In this document: one piece after another, positions 10,401 to 21,192 of the stretch
Position numbering within the stretch: the first letter of the stretch is position 1
Layout: each line of letters opens with the position of its first letter
From: Chloroflexota bacterium
GTDB lineage: Bacteria > Chloroflexota > Limnocylindria > Limnocylindrales > CSP1-4
Reading direction: 5' to 3'
Length of the DNA: 64,000 nt
NCBI GenBank assembly: GCA_919901745.1
Contig: CAKKPP010000003.1
Span: 45,224 to 109,223 of the forward strand
Program-made: the position numbers and the translations under genes
Notes under the pieces: generated by a model
Seen by the model: the letters and a program-made list of their open reading frames with translations, nothing else
Database searches by the model: none
Told to the model about the DNA's origin: nothing

Positions 10401-10509
10401 CGGACAGGGCTTCGAGCTCCGGCTCGAGCGCGTTGGCGGCGTCGATCAGCGGCTGGAGGCGGCGAATTTCGCGGTCGTTCGAATCGATGAACCGGGAGAG
10501 GAAGCGCAT
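7483..10509 (-). CDS. secA: preprotein translocase ATPase SecA
   Basis: SecA drives Sec-dependent export through SecYEG. I start it at ATG 10509 (MRFLSRFIDSND), not at the ORF-track start 10758: the extra 83 residues are low-complexity Arg/Ser and lie upstream of a promoter -10. The protein is 1008 aa with Walker A 'MRTGEGKT', DEAD-type 'IVDEVDNILIDEARTPLII', the preprotein cross-linking region, 'NMAGRGTDIQLGG', and a C-terminal linker rich in Ala/Pro/Gly. It ends in the zinc-binding SEC-C motif CYCGSGLKYKKCHG. DUF218 follows. In Bacillus, secA also sits beside prfB. Confidence 0.97.
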   Translation of the reverse strand: MRFLSRFIDSNDREIRRLQPLIDAANALEPELEALSEEEIRARLSEIRAEIQEIAVPGEPDEDELHHPEPERRRELTKARRKRELADVQRALDDVMPEVFAMSREAMKRTLGMRHFDVQLMGGAVLHEGKIAEMRTGEGKTLVPTLAAVLNSMTGRGVHVVTPNDYLARRDPQWMGPVFHFLGVSVGMITHDASYVFEPGYPTSDERLVNLRPVSRREAYAADVTYGTNNEFGFDYLRDNMVLELDQRVQRERAFGIVDEVDNILIDEARTPLIISGQAEESGDLYQTFARLLPRLVGRPEGEEEGGDYFVDLKDRAVSPTEDGVEKIEKLLGIDNLYDADPRLARHFEQALRAEALYKRDRDYIVKDGEIVIVDEFTGRQMPGRRWSEGLHQAVEAKEGVHVQRESVTMATVTFQNYFRLYDKLAGMTGTAMTEAEEFHKIYHLEVVAIPTHREMIRDDEADLVFRNEQSKFNAVIDEIAEMQEAGRPVLVGTVSVEKSELLGAMLQRRGIKHEVLNAKFHERESGIVAQAGRTGAVTIATNMAGRGTDIQLGGNPAGLASEILHRKGLNPAEVDRETYDAALAEAKAICAAAHDEVVAAGGLHIIGTERHDSRRIDNQLRGRAGRQGDPGSSRFYLSLDDDLMKRFASERVAGLMERMGLEDDVAIESRLVSKTIESAQTRVEGFNFDMRKRVVEFDDVINLQRETIYAERDKVLRNEDLAETVQAFLDEEVEALAAQYLSDPSPDAWGLEGLVADVRRMGFEPAEIDEAPLWDLGTPEAIVEHLHGLMDQRLAARQAEVGEADWKMVERLVLLRTIDSIWVEHLTEIDDMRRGIGLRGYAQQDPLNEFRKEAHRLYDELTELIRHQVATSIFRVTVSRQAPAGPMPLPGPGQPARPPIAPGAPGAAAPGPRTAAASGATLAAGSSKGDPPQVGGIARGFPGGGLARETLGGVPLGSTPRSGSGGPATSGDASGVRPGYTPTGQRIGRNDACYCGSGLKYKKCHGR

Positions 10510-10518
10510 GGCCGGTGC

Positions 10519-10524
10519 AGTATA
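10519..10524 (-). promoter_or_regulatory. -10 element next to the secA start (leaderless mRNA?)
   Basis: The minus strand reads TATACT, then 9 nt, then the secA ATG. A start about 7 nt after the hexamer would fall within 3 nt of the ATG, so the mRNA would be nearly leaderless. No Shine-Dalgarno precedes the ATG, and no good -35 is visible at 16-18 bp. Confidence 0.45.
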
Positions 10525-10669
10525 GGGCGACTTGCCGCGGCGACCCTCTTGGGCGGGAGCGGTCTTCGAGCGAGAGGGAGTACGTTGACGCCGTGACGAT
10601 CGGGACCACCCTTGGCTTCCCGACTGGAGCTGGGCATTTGGACTGCGCGAGGAGGGGCGACATGCCGTC

Positions 10670-10864
10670 GTGTCGACCGCGCGGATGCGCTTCGGGTCGA
10701 ACGTGCTCACTGAGGACTTCTGCGCGACCCGACTGCGGAAGATGGTCACGAGGGACATCGGTCTCCTCTACTTCGGGCTGCCCCTGTCAACTGAGCCTCG
10801 CAGCGTGCTGTACAACAACATCCTCAGCGTGGACGACCTTGACGGGATGGGTCAGGACTTCTGA
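10670..10864 (+). CDS. small hypothetical ORF or gene remnant
   Basis: The 64-aa ORF is not recognised. Its third codon positions are mostly G or C, as expected for real coding sequence here, and the text (for example 'TRDIGLLYFGLPLSTEPR') looks protein-like. Start choice is uncertain: GTG 10670 or ATG 10685; an AGGAGGGG at about 10650 is better spaced for an out-of-frame ATG at 10662. It could be a small gene or the tail of a decayed one. The rest of the gap, 10525-10669 and 10865-11037, shows nothing I can name. Confidence 0.35.
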   Translation: MSTARMRFGSNVLTEDFCATRLRKMVTRDIGLLYFGLPLSTEPRSVLYNNILSVDDLDGMGQDF

Positions 10865-11037
10865 TCGAGCCGACGTCGGGTAGCCGTCGGTTCGCCCCCG
10901 TCCACGCTCGGACGAGGACCGGCATGAACTCGAGCGACGAGTCGTCCTCGACGGGTCACGCGCGCCCGGCCGCGCTGGCGGCGTCATCCGGAAGTCGGTG
11001 AACGGGAAGGTCAGCGCATCCGTTTTGGCGCTGCCGA

Positions 11038-11289
11038 TCAGCCCCAGAAGCCCGTTCCGTAGCCGAGGACGATCAGCACGAAGGTTGCAGCGGCCAGGCC
11101 GGCCCAGAACGCCACCGAGCGGCCGATCGCCGTCGGGTTCATCTCGGGGTTCCTGAGTGCGGGCAGACGGCCGCCCTTCAGGGCCGAACCCCACCTCGGA
11201 GACTGCAGCTGGTTGCGCCAGGCGCGGTCCTCCACGGGACGGGGTTCGACCCCGCCCTTGCCGTCGGGTCGGTGGAGCTGGAGCGTCAT
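11038..11289 (-). CDS. small C-terminally anchored membrane protein
   Basis: The 83-aa protein is unrecognised. It has a polar N-terminal half (MTLQLHRPDGKGGVEPRP) and one predicted membrane helix near the end (about 60-80, 'FWAGLAAATFVLIVLGYGTGF'). It starts 15 nt after the prs stop and is the last gene of the parA-to-prs unit. High-GC third positions and the tight spacing support it as real. Confidence 0.6.
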   Translation of the reverse strand: MTLQLHRPDGKGGVEPRPVEDRAWRNQLQSPRWGSALKGGRLPALRNPEMNPTAIGRSVAFWAGLAAATFVLIVLGYGTGFWG

Positions 11290-11304
11290 CGGTCTTCGTG
11301 CACC

Positions 11305-12393
11305 TCAGGCGGCTGAGTGGTCTGCATCGTCCGCTGGCGCATGATCCGGCTCGTTCCGGAGATCCAGCTTGCGCGCCACCCCATCCTCCCACAGGAGCAT
11401 CTCCTGGGTGAACGAGACCTCGCTGCTGAACAGGGCTCCGACCGACTCGCCGCGATGGATCCGCTTGATCGCCTCGCCGATGAGTGGCGCTACGGACAGC
11501 GTCGTGAGCTTGGAGAGCCGCTTCGCCGCGGGCAGCGGCACCGAGTCCGTCAGGACGACCTCGACGAGGCTGGACTCACGGATCCGATCGACGGCGGGGT
11601 CACTCAGGACTCCGTGGGTGGCACACGCGTAGATCTCGGTGACGCCCTCGCGTTCCAGCGCCCGAACGATCTCCACGAGCGTCCCGCCGGTATCGATCTC
11701 GTCGTCGACGATGATCGCCCGCTTGCCCCGGACGTCGCCGATCACGTTCATCAGCTCAGCCCGATCGAGGTTTCCGACGCGCCGCTTCTCGATGATCGCG
11801 AGCGGGGCATCGAGCAGCTCCGCGAACGCGCGCGCGCGCTTCGCGAAGCCGAGGTCGGTCACGATGACGAGGTCCTGGAGGTGCTTGTGCTTGAAGTAGT
11901 TCGACAGGATGTGAACTGCCGTCAGCTCGTCCACGGGGATGTTGAAGAACCCCTGGATCTGGCCCTGGTGGAGATCCATCGTGAGGACCCTGTCGGCGCC
12001 GGCCACGGTGATCATGTCCGCGACGAGCCGTGCCGTGATCGGCACTCGCGGCTGGTCCTTCTTGTCCGATCGGCCGTATGCGTAGTACGGGACCACGGCC
12101 GTGATCCGTCCTGCGCTCGCCCGCTTGAAGGCATCGATCATGATCAGCAGCTCCATGATCGACTGGTTGACCGGGCGGCAGGTGGGCTGGACGAGGAACA
12201 CGTCCTTTTCGCGGACGTTGTCGAGAATCTTGACGAAGATGTTCTCGTTGGCGAACTGGAAGACCTCGAGGCGGCCGGGCTCACTGGCCAGGTAGCGGCA
12301 GATCTTCCGGGCAAGGTCCGGATTAGCGTTCCCGTAGTAGATCTCGAACTGGTCCGAGTACACGGGCGCCTCCCGATCGCCGAAGGTCCTCAC
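11305..12393 (-). CDS. prs: ribose-phosphate pyrophosphokinase
   Basis: It makes PRPP from ribose 5-phosphate and ATP for nucleotide, His and Trp synthesis. The 362-aa protein has '[23 protein letters not shown]', '[13 protein letters not shown]', '[18 protein letters not shown]' and the PRPP-binding loop '[12 protein letters not shown]'. It is some 40 residues longer than usual, with extra sequence mainly at the C-terminus (an Asp/Ala-rich tail). Its ATG overlaps the gyrA stop (ATGA), so it belongs to the par-gyr operon. Confidence 0.96.
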   Translation of the reverse strand: MRTFGDREAPVYSDQFEIYYGNANPDLARKICRYLASEPGRLEVFQFANENIFVKILDNVREKDVFLVQPTCRPVNQSIMELLIMIDAFKRASAGRITAVVPYYAYGRSDKKDQPRVPITARLVADMITVAGADRVLTMDLHQGQIQGFFNIPVDELTAVHILSNYFKHKHLQDLVIVTDLGFAKRARAFAELLDAPLAIIEKRRVGNLDRAELMNVIGDVRGKRAIIVDDEIDTGGTLVEIVRALEREGVTEIYACATHGVLSDPAVDRIRESSLVEVVLTDSVPLPAAKRLSKLTTLSVAPLIGEAIKRIHRGESVGALFSSEVSFTQEMLLWEDGVARKLDLRNEPDHAPADDADHSAA

Positions 12394-14969
12394 GACTCCC
12401 GCGAGCCGCTGCCCGGGTCGCCGGCGGGAGGTGTCGCGCCGGGCGTTTCCGGATCGTCATTGTCGCCGATGCCCCGCCCCTCCGCCAGTCCCGCGCGGAA
12501 CGCGGCGATGGCGACGACGCGGTCGCCTTCGGCGAGGCGCATGACGATGACCCCGCGAGCGCTCGATGAGTAGCGATTGATCGTGTTCGTCTCGGTCCGG
12601 ATGACCTGCCCGCCGGCCGAGATCAGCAGCAGCTCCTCATCGGCGTCCGTCACCTGCTGGACCGCGGCAACGTCGCCGGTCTTGCGACCCTCGAGGGAGA
12701 TCAGGCCGACGCCCTGGCCGCCACGGTGCTTCCGCCGGAACTCGGTCAGCGCGACGCGCTTGCCGACGCCGGTCTCGGTCAGGACGAGCAGGTCGGCATC
12801 CGGCTCCACAACGCTCATGCCGACGACCGAGTCACCCTGCCGGGCGAGCCGGATTCCGATGACCCCGGCCGCGTCGCGGCCCATCGGCCTGACCTCGGCC
12901 TCGGCGAATCGGGCGAGCTTGCCCTTGGCCGTGGCGATGATCACGTCGTCGTGGCCGGTCGACACGTCGACCCAGGCCAGCTCGTCCTCGTCGTTGATCG
13001 TGATCGCCCGGATGCCGGACGAGCGGACCCGCTCGAATTGCTCGAGCGGCGTCTTCTTGACGATGCCGCGTCGCGTCGCCAGGACCAGGTAGGAACCCGC
13101 CTTGAAGTCCGGCAGCATGATCGTCGCCATCGGGACCTCGCCGGATTCCACCTGCACACCGGGGAGGTTGATGATCGGCAGACCCTTGGCCTGGCGGCTG
13201 GCATCAGGAATCTGGTGAACCTTGGTGCTGAACACCCGGCCGCGGTTGGTGAAGAACAGTGCCCAATCGTGGGTGTTCGCGACCAGCAGATGCTCGACCG
13301 CGTCCTCCTCGCGGGTGACGTGGCCGATGATTCCCTTGCCGCCTCGGTGCTGTCGGCGATACGTGTCGACCGGCTGGCGCTTGACGTAGCCGCGACCCGA
13401 GATCGTGACCACGACGTCCTCGTCGGCGATCAGGTCCTCGTCGGTCATCTCCCGCGACGAGTCGTCCTCGACCCGTGTCCGACGATCGCCGGCGTGGCGG
13501 CGCTTCAGTTCGTCGAGCTCATCGCGGATGATCGCGAGGACGCGCGAAGTGTTGGCAAGAATGTCCTCCAACTCTGCAATCAGCTGAATGACCTGGAGAT
13601 ACTCGTCCTCGATCTTCTTTTGTTCGAGTGCGGCCAGCCGGGCGAGGCGCAGGTCGAGGATGGCCTGGGCCTGCAACTCCGACAGGTCGAACCGGGTCAT
13701 CAGGTTCGTGCGCGCCACGTCGGTGTCGGCAGATTCCCGGATGGTCTTGATCACCGCGTCGAGGTGATCGAGGGCTGTCTTGAGGCCCTCGAGGATGTGC
13801 GCGCGCGCCCGCGCCTTGCCGAGGTCGTATTCGGTCCGTCGGCGGACGATTTCACGGCGGTGCTCGACATAGTGTTGGAGGACCGCCTTGAGCGACAGCG
13901 TCTGCGGCTGTCCGTCGACGAGCGCAAGCATGTTCATGTTGAACGCCGTCTGCATCGATGTGTGCTTGAACAGGTTGTTCAGGACCTTGTGCGGGTTGGC
14001 GTCGCGCTTGATCTCGATATACATGCGCATCCCGTCCCGGTCCGATTCGTCGCGCAGGTCCGAGATTCCCTCAAGCTTCTTGTCCTTGACGAGCTCGGCG
14101 ATCTTCTCGAGCAGCGAGGCCTTGTTCACCTGGTACGGGAGCTCGGTGACGATGATCGCCATCCGGTCGCCGCGCACCTCCTCGAACGCAACCTGGGCGC
14201 GCATCACGACCCGGCCGCGACCATGGGCGTACATCTGGCGGATCGCGTCGACCGTTTCCTGCTCGCCCGTGATCGGGTTCCGCTGCTGTTCGAAGCGGTA
14301 GATCGTCCCGCCGGTCGGGAAGTCCGGCCCGTGCACGATCTGGCAGAGATCGTCCGACGTGATCTCCGGATCGTTGATGATCGCGATCGTGGCATCGCAG
14401 ATCTCCCCGAGGTGATGCGGCGGGATGTTCGTGGCCATGCCGACGGCGATCCCCGACGACCCATTGACGAGCAAGCTCGGCAGGCGAGCCGGGAGGACGC
14501 TCGGTTCGCGCTGCGTGCCGTCGTAGTTGTCGACGAAATCGACCGTTTCCTTGTCGATGTCGGCGAGCATCTCCGCGGCGATGGCCGTCAGGCGCGCCTC
14601 CGTGTAGCGCATGGCCGCCGCGGAGTCGCCGTCCACCGAGCCGAAGTTGCCCTGTCCGTCGACGAGCGGATAGCGCATCGAGAAGTCCTGGGCGAGTCGG
14701 ACGAGTGCGTCGTACAGGGCGACGTCGCCGTGCGGGTGGTACTTGCCCATGACCTCGCCGACGATCGCCGCGCACTTTCGGTACGAGCTGGTCGACGACA
14801 GGCCCATCTCGCCCATCGTGTAGAGGATCCGGCGATGGACCGGCTTGAGGCCGTCGCGGACATCGGGCAGGGCGCGCGCCACGATCACGCTCATGGCGTA
14901 ATCGAGGTAGCTCACCCGCATCTCGTCCTCGACGCGAATGGCGCGGATGTCGCCCAGGTTGTCGGTCAC
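12390..14969 (-). CDS. gyrA: DNA gyrase subunit A
   Basis: This is the breakage-reunion subunit that, with GyrB, introduces negative supercoils. The 859-aa product has catalytic Tyr122 in '[11 protein letters not shown]', the quinolone region '[10 protein letters not shown]', and a C-terminal beta-pinwheel with the GyrA box 'QHRGGKG', which separates it from ParC. Numbering matches E. coli: position 83 is Val (Ser in E. coli) and Asp87 is kept. The C-terminal tail is acidic, Pro/Gly-rich. It starts 25 nt after the AlkD-like gene stop and overlaps prs by 4 nt. Confidence 0.97.
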   Translation of the reverse strand: MTDNLGDIRAIRVEDEMRVSYLDYAMSVIVARALPDVRDGLKPVHRRILYTMGEMGLSSTSSYRKCAAIVGEVMGKYHPHGDVALYDALVRLAQDFSMRYPLVDGQGNFGSVDGDSAAAMRYTEARLTAIAAEMLADIDKETVDFVDNYDGTQREPSVLPARLPSLLVNGSSGIAVGMATNIPPHHLGEICDATIAIINDPEITSDDLCQIVHGPDFPTGGTIYRFEQQRNPITGEQETVDAIRQMYAHGRGRVVMRAQVAFEEVRGDRMAIIVTELPYQVNKASLLEKIAELVKDKKLEGISDLRDESDRDGMRMYIEIKRDANPHKVLNNLFKHTSMQTAFNMNMLALVDGQPQTLSLKAVLQHYVEHRREIVRRRTEYDLGKARARAHILEGLKTALDHLDAVIKTIRESADTDVARTNLMTRFDLSELQAQAILDLRLARLAALEQKKIEDEYLQVIQLIAELEDILANTSRVLAIIRDELDELKRRHAGDRRTRVEDDSSREMTDEDLIADEDVVVTISGRGYVKRQPVDTYRRQHRGGKGIIGHVTREEDAVEHLLVANTHDWALFFTNRGRVFSTKVHQIPDASRQAKGLPIINLPGVQVESGEVPMATIMLPDFKAGSYLVLATRRGIVKKTPLEQFERVRSSGIRAITINDEDELAWVDVSTGHDDVIIATAKGKLARFAEAEVRPMGRDAAGVIGIRLARQGDSVVGMSVVEPDADLLVLTETGVGKRVALTEFRRKHRGGQGVGLISLEGRKTGDVAAVQQVTDADEELLLISAGGQVIRTETNTINRYSSSARGVIVMRLAEGDRVVAIAAFRAGLAEGRGIGDNDDPETPGATPPAGDPGSGSRES

Positions 14970-14994
14970 GGATCAGCTCTCCTGCTGTGGTCGT

Positions 14995-15992
14995 TCAGTC
15001 GAGTGGGGGCTCGGGCTGGTTGCGGGGCTCGGGCAGCTCGTCAAATCGGGTGCGGATCGCCGCCGCCGCCGATGTCGCCGGTGCGCCCGGCGTCCGATGC
15101 ACACCGTCGAGCCGTGATCGCAACCGTTCGGCATCGTCGCGAGGGAGCTTCGCCAGGGAGTCTCGGATCACCCAGGCACGATGCCCGTCGCCGGTTGCAG
15201 CAGCGGTCTCGGTTTCGCGCTCAAGGGCGGCCAGTGTCGCAGCAGGGTCTTCTCCTGCCAGCGTTCGATACGCCCAGGCCAGCGCCTTCTGCACGTCCGG
15301 CTCACTGTCGCCGATCAGTTGACCCAGGAGGTCGATGCCAGCCGATCGCACATCGTCGGGCAGCCGGTGACGCCGATCCTCATGCGGGAGCGCGGCGATC
15401 GTCGATGCCACGAGGCGCCGCTCCCAGCGCGACGCCGAGAAGACCAGTTGCTCCAGCTCCGCCCAGCGAAACGAGGCGTCGAGAACCCCGATGGCGTATG
15501 GCCGCGCGAGGGTGTCGACGGTGATCCAGTCCGCTGCCTGGCGGGCGGCCCGCCGCAGCAGTTGCCAGGCCCGTTCAGGGTCCACGAGGACCAGCCTGCC
15601 GAGCAGGCCGAAGGCCAGCCAATGGGCTTCCAGATAGTCTTCGCGGAGCAGGCGATCCGCGATCGACAGCAGCGGAGCCGGGCGATCGCGACGCGTGGTC
15701 GAACGCAGTCCGGCGGCGACTGCGCCGAGCAGGGGCGTGCGTACCCCCAGCGTGTGCCCGATTCCGGGCGCAACGAAGGCCTGGCCGTGCTGATAGGCCG
15801 GATCAGCGAGCGCATCGAGGCCACGGCGCAGGGCTGTGGCGAACTGCTCCGGCTCGCCGACGTCGTCGCCGAGGGACCGGCCGAGCCCGCGAGCGCCAGG
15901 CCGCTTGGCGGCGACGAATGCAACGGAGCGGGCGGTAATCGACGACGCGGGCACCAGTGTCGCTGCTGCCGATGTCGCTCCTGCCGATGGTG

Positions 15993-15996
<4 letters not shown>
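14995..15996 (-). CDS. DNA alkylation repeat (AlkD-like) protein
   Basis: The 333-aa protein is all-helical with HEAT-like repeats. 'SRWERRLVASTIAALPH' and 'EPDVQKALAWAYRTLA' resemble the AlkD/ALK repeat segments 'W.RR.AI' and '..FI.KAIGWALR', which in AlkD cradle alkylated DNA. I infer a DNA-repair or DNA-binding role, supported by its place between gyrB and gyrA, but catalytic residues were not checked. It could be a plain HEAT-repeat protein. Its ATG overlaps the preceding thioesterase stop by 4 nt. Confidence 0.6.
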
Positions 15997-19348
<3,352 letters not shown>

Positions 19349-19352
<4 letters not shown>

Positions 19353-20227
19353 GAGTCGGCGCTCATGAGGCGAGATGCCGTCTCGACCACGCCACCCCGC
19401 CACGCATCGGGTGATATCGACGCGTTCGAACCTTTCGCATCGGTGACGCCGTCCCGGGCGCGGTGAGCCATGCGTGCCCGAACCTCATCACCAAGGCGCC
19501 GATAGGCTTCGGCGCCCTTCGAATTGGGCGCGTACAGGGCGACCGGGCGCCCGTGGCTGGGTGCCTCGGACAGACGCACGCTCCGGGGGATCACGGTTTC
19601 ATAGACCTTGTCACCCAGATGACCGCGGACCTCGGCCGCGACATCGGTGGCGAGGTTGGTTCGTGAGTCGAACATGGTGATCACGGCACCTTCGATCTCG
19701 AGACGCGGGTTCAGGTGCTCACGCACCAGCTGGATCGTGCCGATGAGCTGGGAGACACCTTCGAGTGCGTAGTACTCAGCCTGGATGGGGATGAGCACCG
19801 AATCGACCGCGGTCAGGGCATTGACCGTCAGGAGGCCGAGCGAGGGCGGGCAATCGATGAGGATCACGTCGAACCTTGAGCGCGTCGGCTCGAGGAGGCG
19901 CCAGAGACGACGTTCCCGTTGATCCATACCAGCGAGCTCGACCTCGGCTCCGGCCAGGGCAACCGATGAGGCGATGAGCGACAACCCGGCGATCCCCGTG
20001 GGCACGGCAAGGCCCAACAGCGGCACGCCGTCGATGACGGCGTCGTACACCGATGCGGCCTGGCCGTTCCGTTCCACCCCAAAGCCGCTCGTTGCGTTGC
20101 CCTGCGGATCGAGATCGACGACGAGGACGCTATCTCCTGCGAGTGCAAGGTGGGTTGCGAGGTTGACCACGGTGGTCGTCTTGCCGACCCCGCCCTTCTG
20201 ATTGGCGCAGGCGATCGCTCTACCCAC
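19349..20227 (-). CDS. parA: chromosome partitioning ATPase ParA/Soj
   Basis: This Walker-type ATPase forms a nucleoid-bound gradient that moves ParB-parS complexes. The deviant Walker A 'KGGVGKTT' is at residues 11-18, 'VVDLDPQGNATSG' and 'VILIDCPPSLGLL' follow, and 'VIPRSVRLSEAPSHGRPV' is typical of chromosomal Soj proteins. At 292 aa it is slightly longer than usual because of a C-terminal tail (about 265-292). It heads the par-gyr-prs unit and has an extended -10 promoter 35 nt upstream. Confidence 0.96.
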
Positions 20228-20261
20228 TCAGGAGCTCACCGTTGATCTGTTCACGTGGTCG

Positions 20262-20270
20262 ATTCTAGCA
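20262..20270 (-). promoter_or_regulatory. extended -10 promoter of the parA operon
   Basis: The minus strand reads TGCTAGAAT: an extended -10 (TGn) with hexamer TAGAAT at 20262-20267. A start near 20255 gives a leader of about 28 nt before ATG 20227. No convincing -35 is seen, consistent with an extended -10. A degenerate parS-like TGTTCACGTGG lies within the first bases of the transcript, so ParB could autoregulate. Confidence 0.55.
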
Positions 20271-20378
20271 TCGGGGCCCTGTTCCTTCCTTCCGTTGGCG
20301 TTGGGCAGGTCGAGGACAGTGTCGTCCGGATCGCTCTACTGCGGCGCATCAGAGCAGCACAGGTCGCACCGGCGCGCT

Positions 20379-20394
20379 CGTTTCACGTGAAACA
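20379..20394. promoter_or_regulatory. parS: parS site 1
   Basis: CGTTTCACGTGAAACA matches the bacterial chromosomal parS consensus TGTTTCACGTGAAACA at 15 of 16 positions. It lies 152 bp upstream of parA, the usual location. Confidence 0.95.
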
Positions 20395-20475
20395 AACATC
20401 CGACTGTCGGTGGGCGCGCCGACGACCGTGTCGTCCGGGTCGCTCGAACACAACGCATCCGGGTTGCTTCGCGCG

Positions 20476-20491
20476 CGTTTCACGTGAAACA
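20476..20491. promoter_or_regulatory. parS: parS site 2
   Basis: A second CGTTTCACGTGAAACA, identical to site 1 and 97 bp (centre to centre) away, in the same orientation-symmetric palindrome. Confidence 0.95.
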
Positions 20492-20566
20492 CACCCCCCC
20501 GAGCCGGCTAAAGGCCACGTGGAAACCAGGAGGGCCGCGATCCCTGAGCACGACGGGGCACGGCGA

Positions 20567-20595
20567 TTGCCGCCCGAAAGCCCGCATGGGATACT
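20567..20595 (+). promoter_or_regulatory. promoter of mreD-PBP2-rodA
   Basis: TTGCCG (20567-20572) and GATACT (20590-20595) are 17 bp apart. The predicted start is near 20602, about 90 nt before the mreD ATG. Confidence 0.5.
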
Positions 20596-20691
20596 TCCGG
20601 ATGAAGCACACCGGTCACCAACTCAACTCCGCGCGGCGAGGCGCGGCTGGTCCGAGCGGAACCGGTCCGTACTCCGAGGACGACCGACCCG

Positions 20692-21192
20692 ATGATTCTG
20701 CTCCTCGCCGCGGTCGGTTCACTGGCAGCGGCCTTGATCGAGCTCAGCCTCACGCCACACCTTGGCGTTGAGGGCGCCCATCCCCACCCGGTGCTCGTGT
20801 TCGGCGTGATCTGGACGATCGTCATTGGCGTCGAGAGCGGACTTGCCTGGGCCTTCGTGGGCGGGATCGCGCTCGATATCCTCGCCGAACGGCCGCTGGG
20901 ATCGACCGCATTCGCACTCCTCATCGCGGTCGGTGGTGCGTCGGCGTTGGCGCGTTCGATGGTGCGCCTGCGCCCACTGGCCCCGATCGTGGCAGTACCG
21001 ATCTTCAGCTTCGTCTACTCGATCGTGCAGTTCGTCCTGATCGGCGCCCTTGGCTCGCCGATCCCTGTCGGCGATCCTGTTGCCATCCTCGGACCCGGGA
21101 TCGCCTACGACGCGGCGATCGCCGTGGTGATCGGACCCCTCGCGATCGCGGTCAAGGATCGGTATACACCGGAAGAGCGCGTGGACTGGTGA
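20692..21192 (+). CDS. mreD: rod shape-determining protein MreD
   Basis: The 166-aa integral membrane protein has about five helices and the MreD pattern: 'LIELSLTPHLGVEGAHPHPVLVFGVIWTIVIG' and 'AFVGGIALDILAERPLGSTAFALL'. MreD works with MreB, MreC, PBP2 and RodA in lateral wall growth. The GTG start of PBP2 overlaps its stop (GTGA). MreC is not found next to it, and mreB is 30 kb away in another operon. Confidence 0.85.
   Translation: MILLLAAVGSLAAALIELSLTPHLGVEGAHPHPVLVFGVIWTIVIGVESGLAWAFVGGIALDILAERPLGSTAFALLIAVGGASALARSMVRLRPLAPIVAVPIFSFVYSIVQFVLIGALGSPIPVGDPVAILGPGIAYDAAIAVVIGPLAIAVKDRYTPEERVDW

Larger units (their letters stand above)
20228..20691. other. parS-containing intergenic region
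   Basis: This 464-bp gap between divergent parA and mreD contains two parS sites, promoters for both directions and a repeated GTGTCGTCCGG(A/G)TCGCTC (20319-20336 and 20428-20445), one copy upstream of each parS. There are also two degenerate sites with a CACGTG core (about 20250 and 20514). I see no DnaA-box cluster, AT-rich unwinding element or RNA gene here. The plus-strand ORF 20255-20695 runs through these sites and is not credible as a gene. Confidence 0.8.

Noticed and set aside
8674-10596. 640-aa plus-strand ORF
   Set aside because: Antisense shadow of secA, with the Leu/Val/Asp/Arg composition seen in all such mirror frames here.
10515-10883. 122-aa ORF overlapping the secA upstream region
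   Set aside because: Cys/Ser/Arg-rich text typical of a wrong frame. The other frame (10670-10864) looks more like coding.
12726-15524. 932-aa plus-strand ORF
   Set aside because: Mirror frame of gyrA running on into the AlkD-like gene; no recognisable protein.
20228-20691. Chromosome replication origin
   Set aside because: parS sites and gyrase genes hint that oriC may be near, but there is no DnaA-box cluster, no AT-rich region and no dnaA or dnaN.
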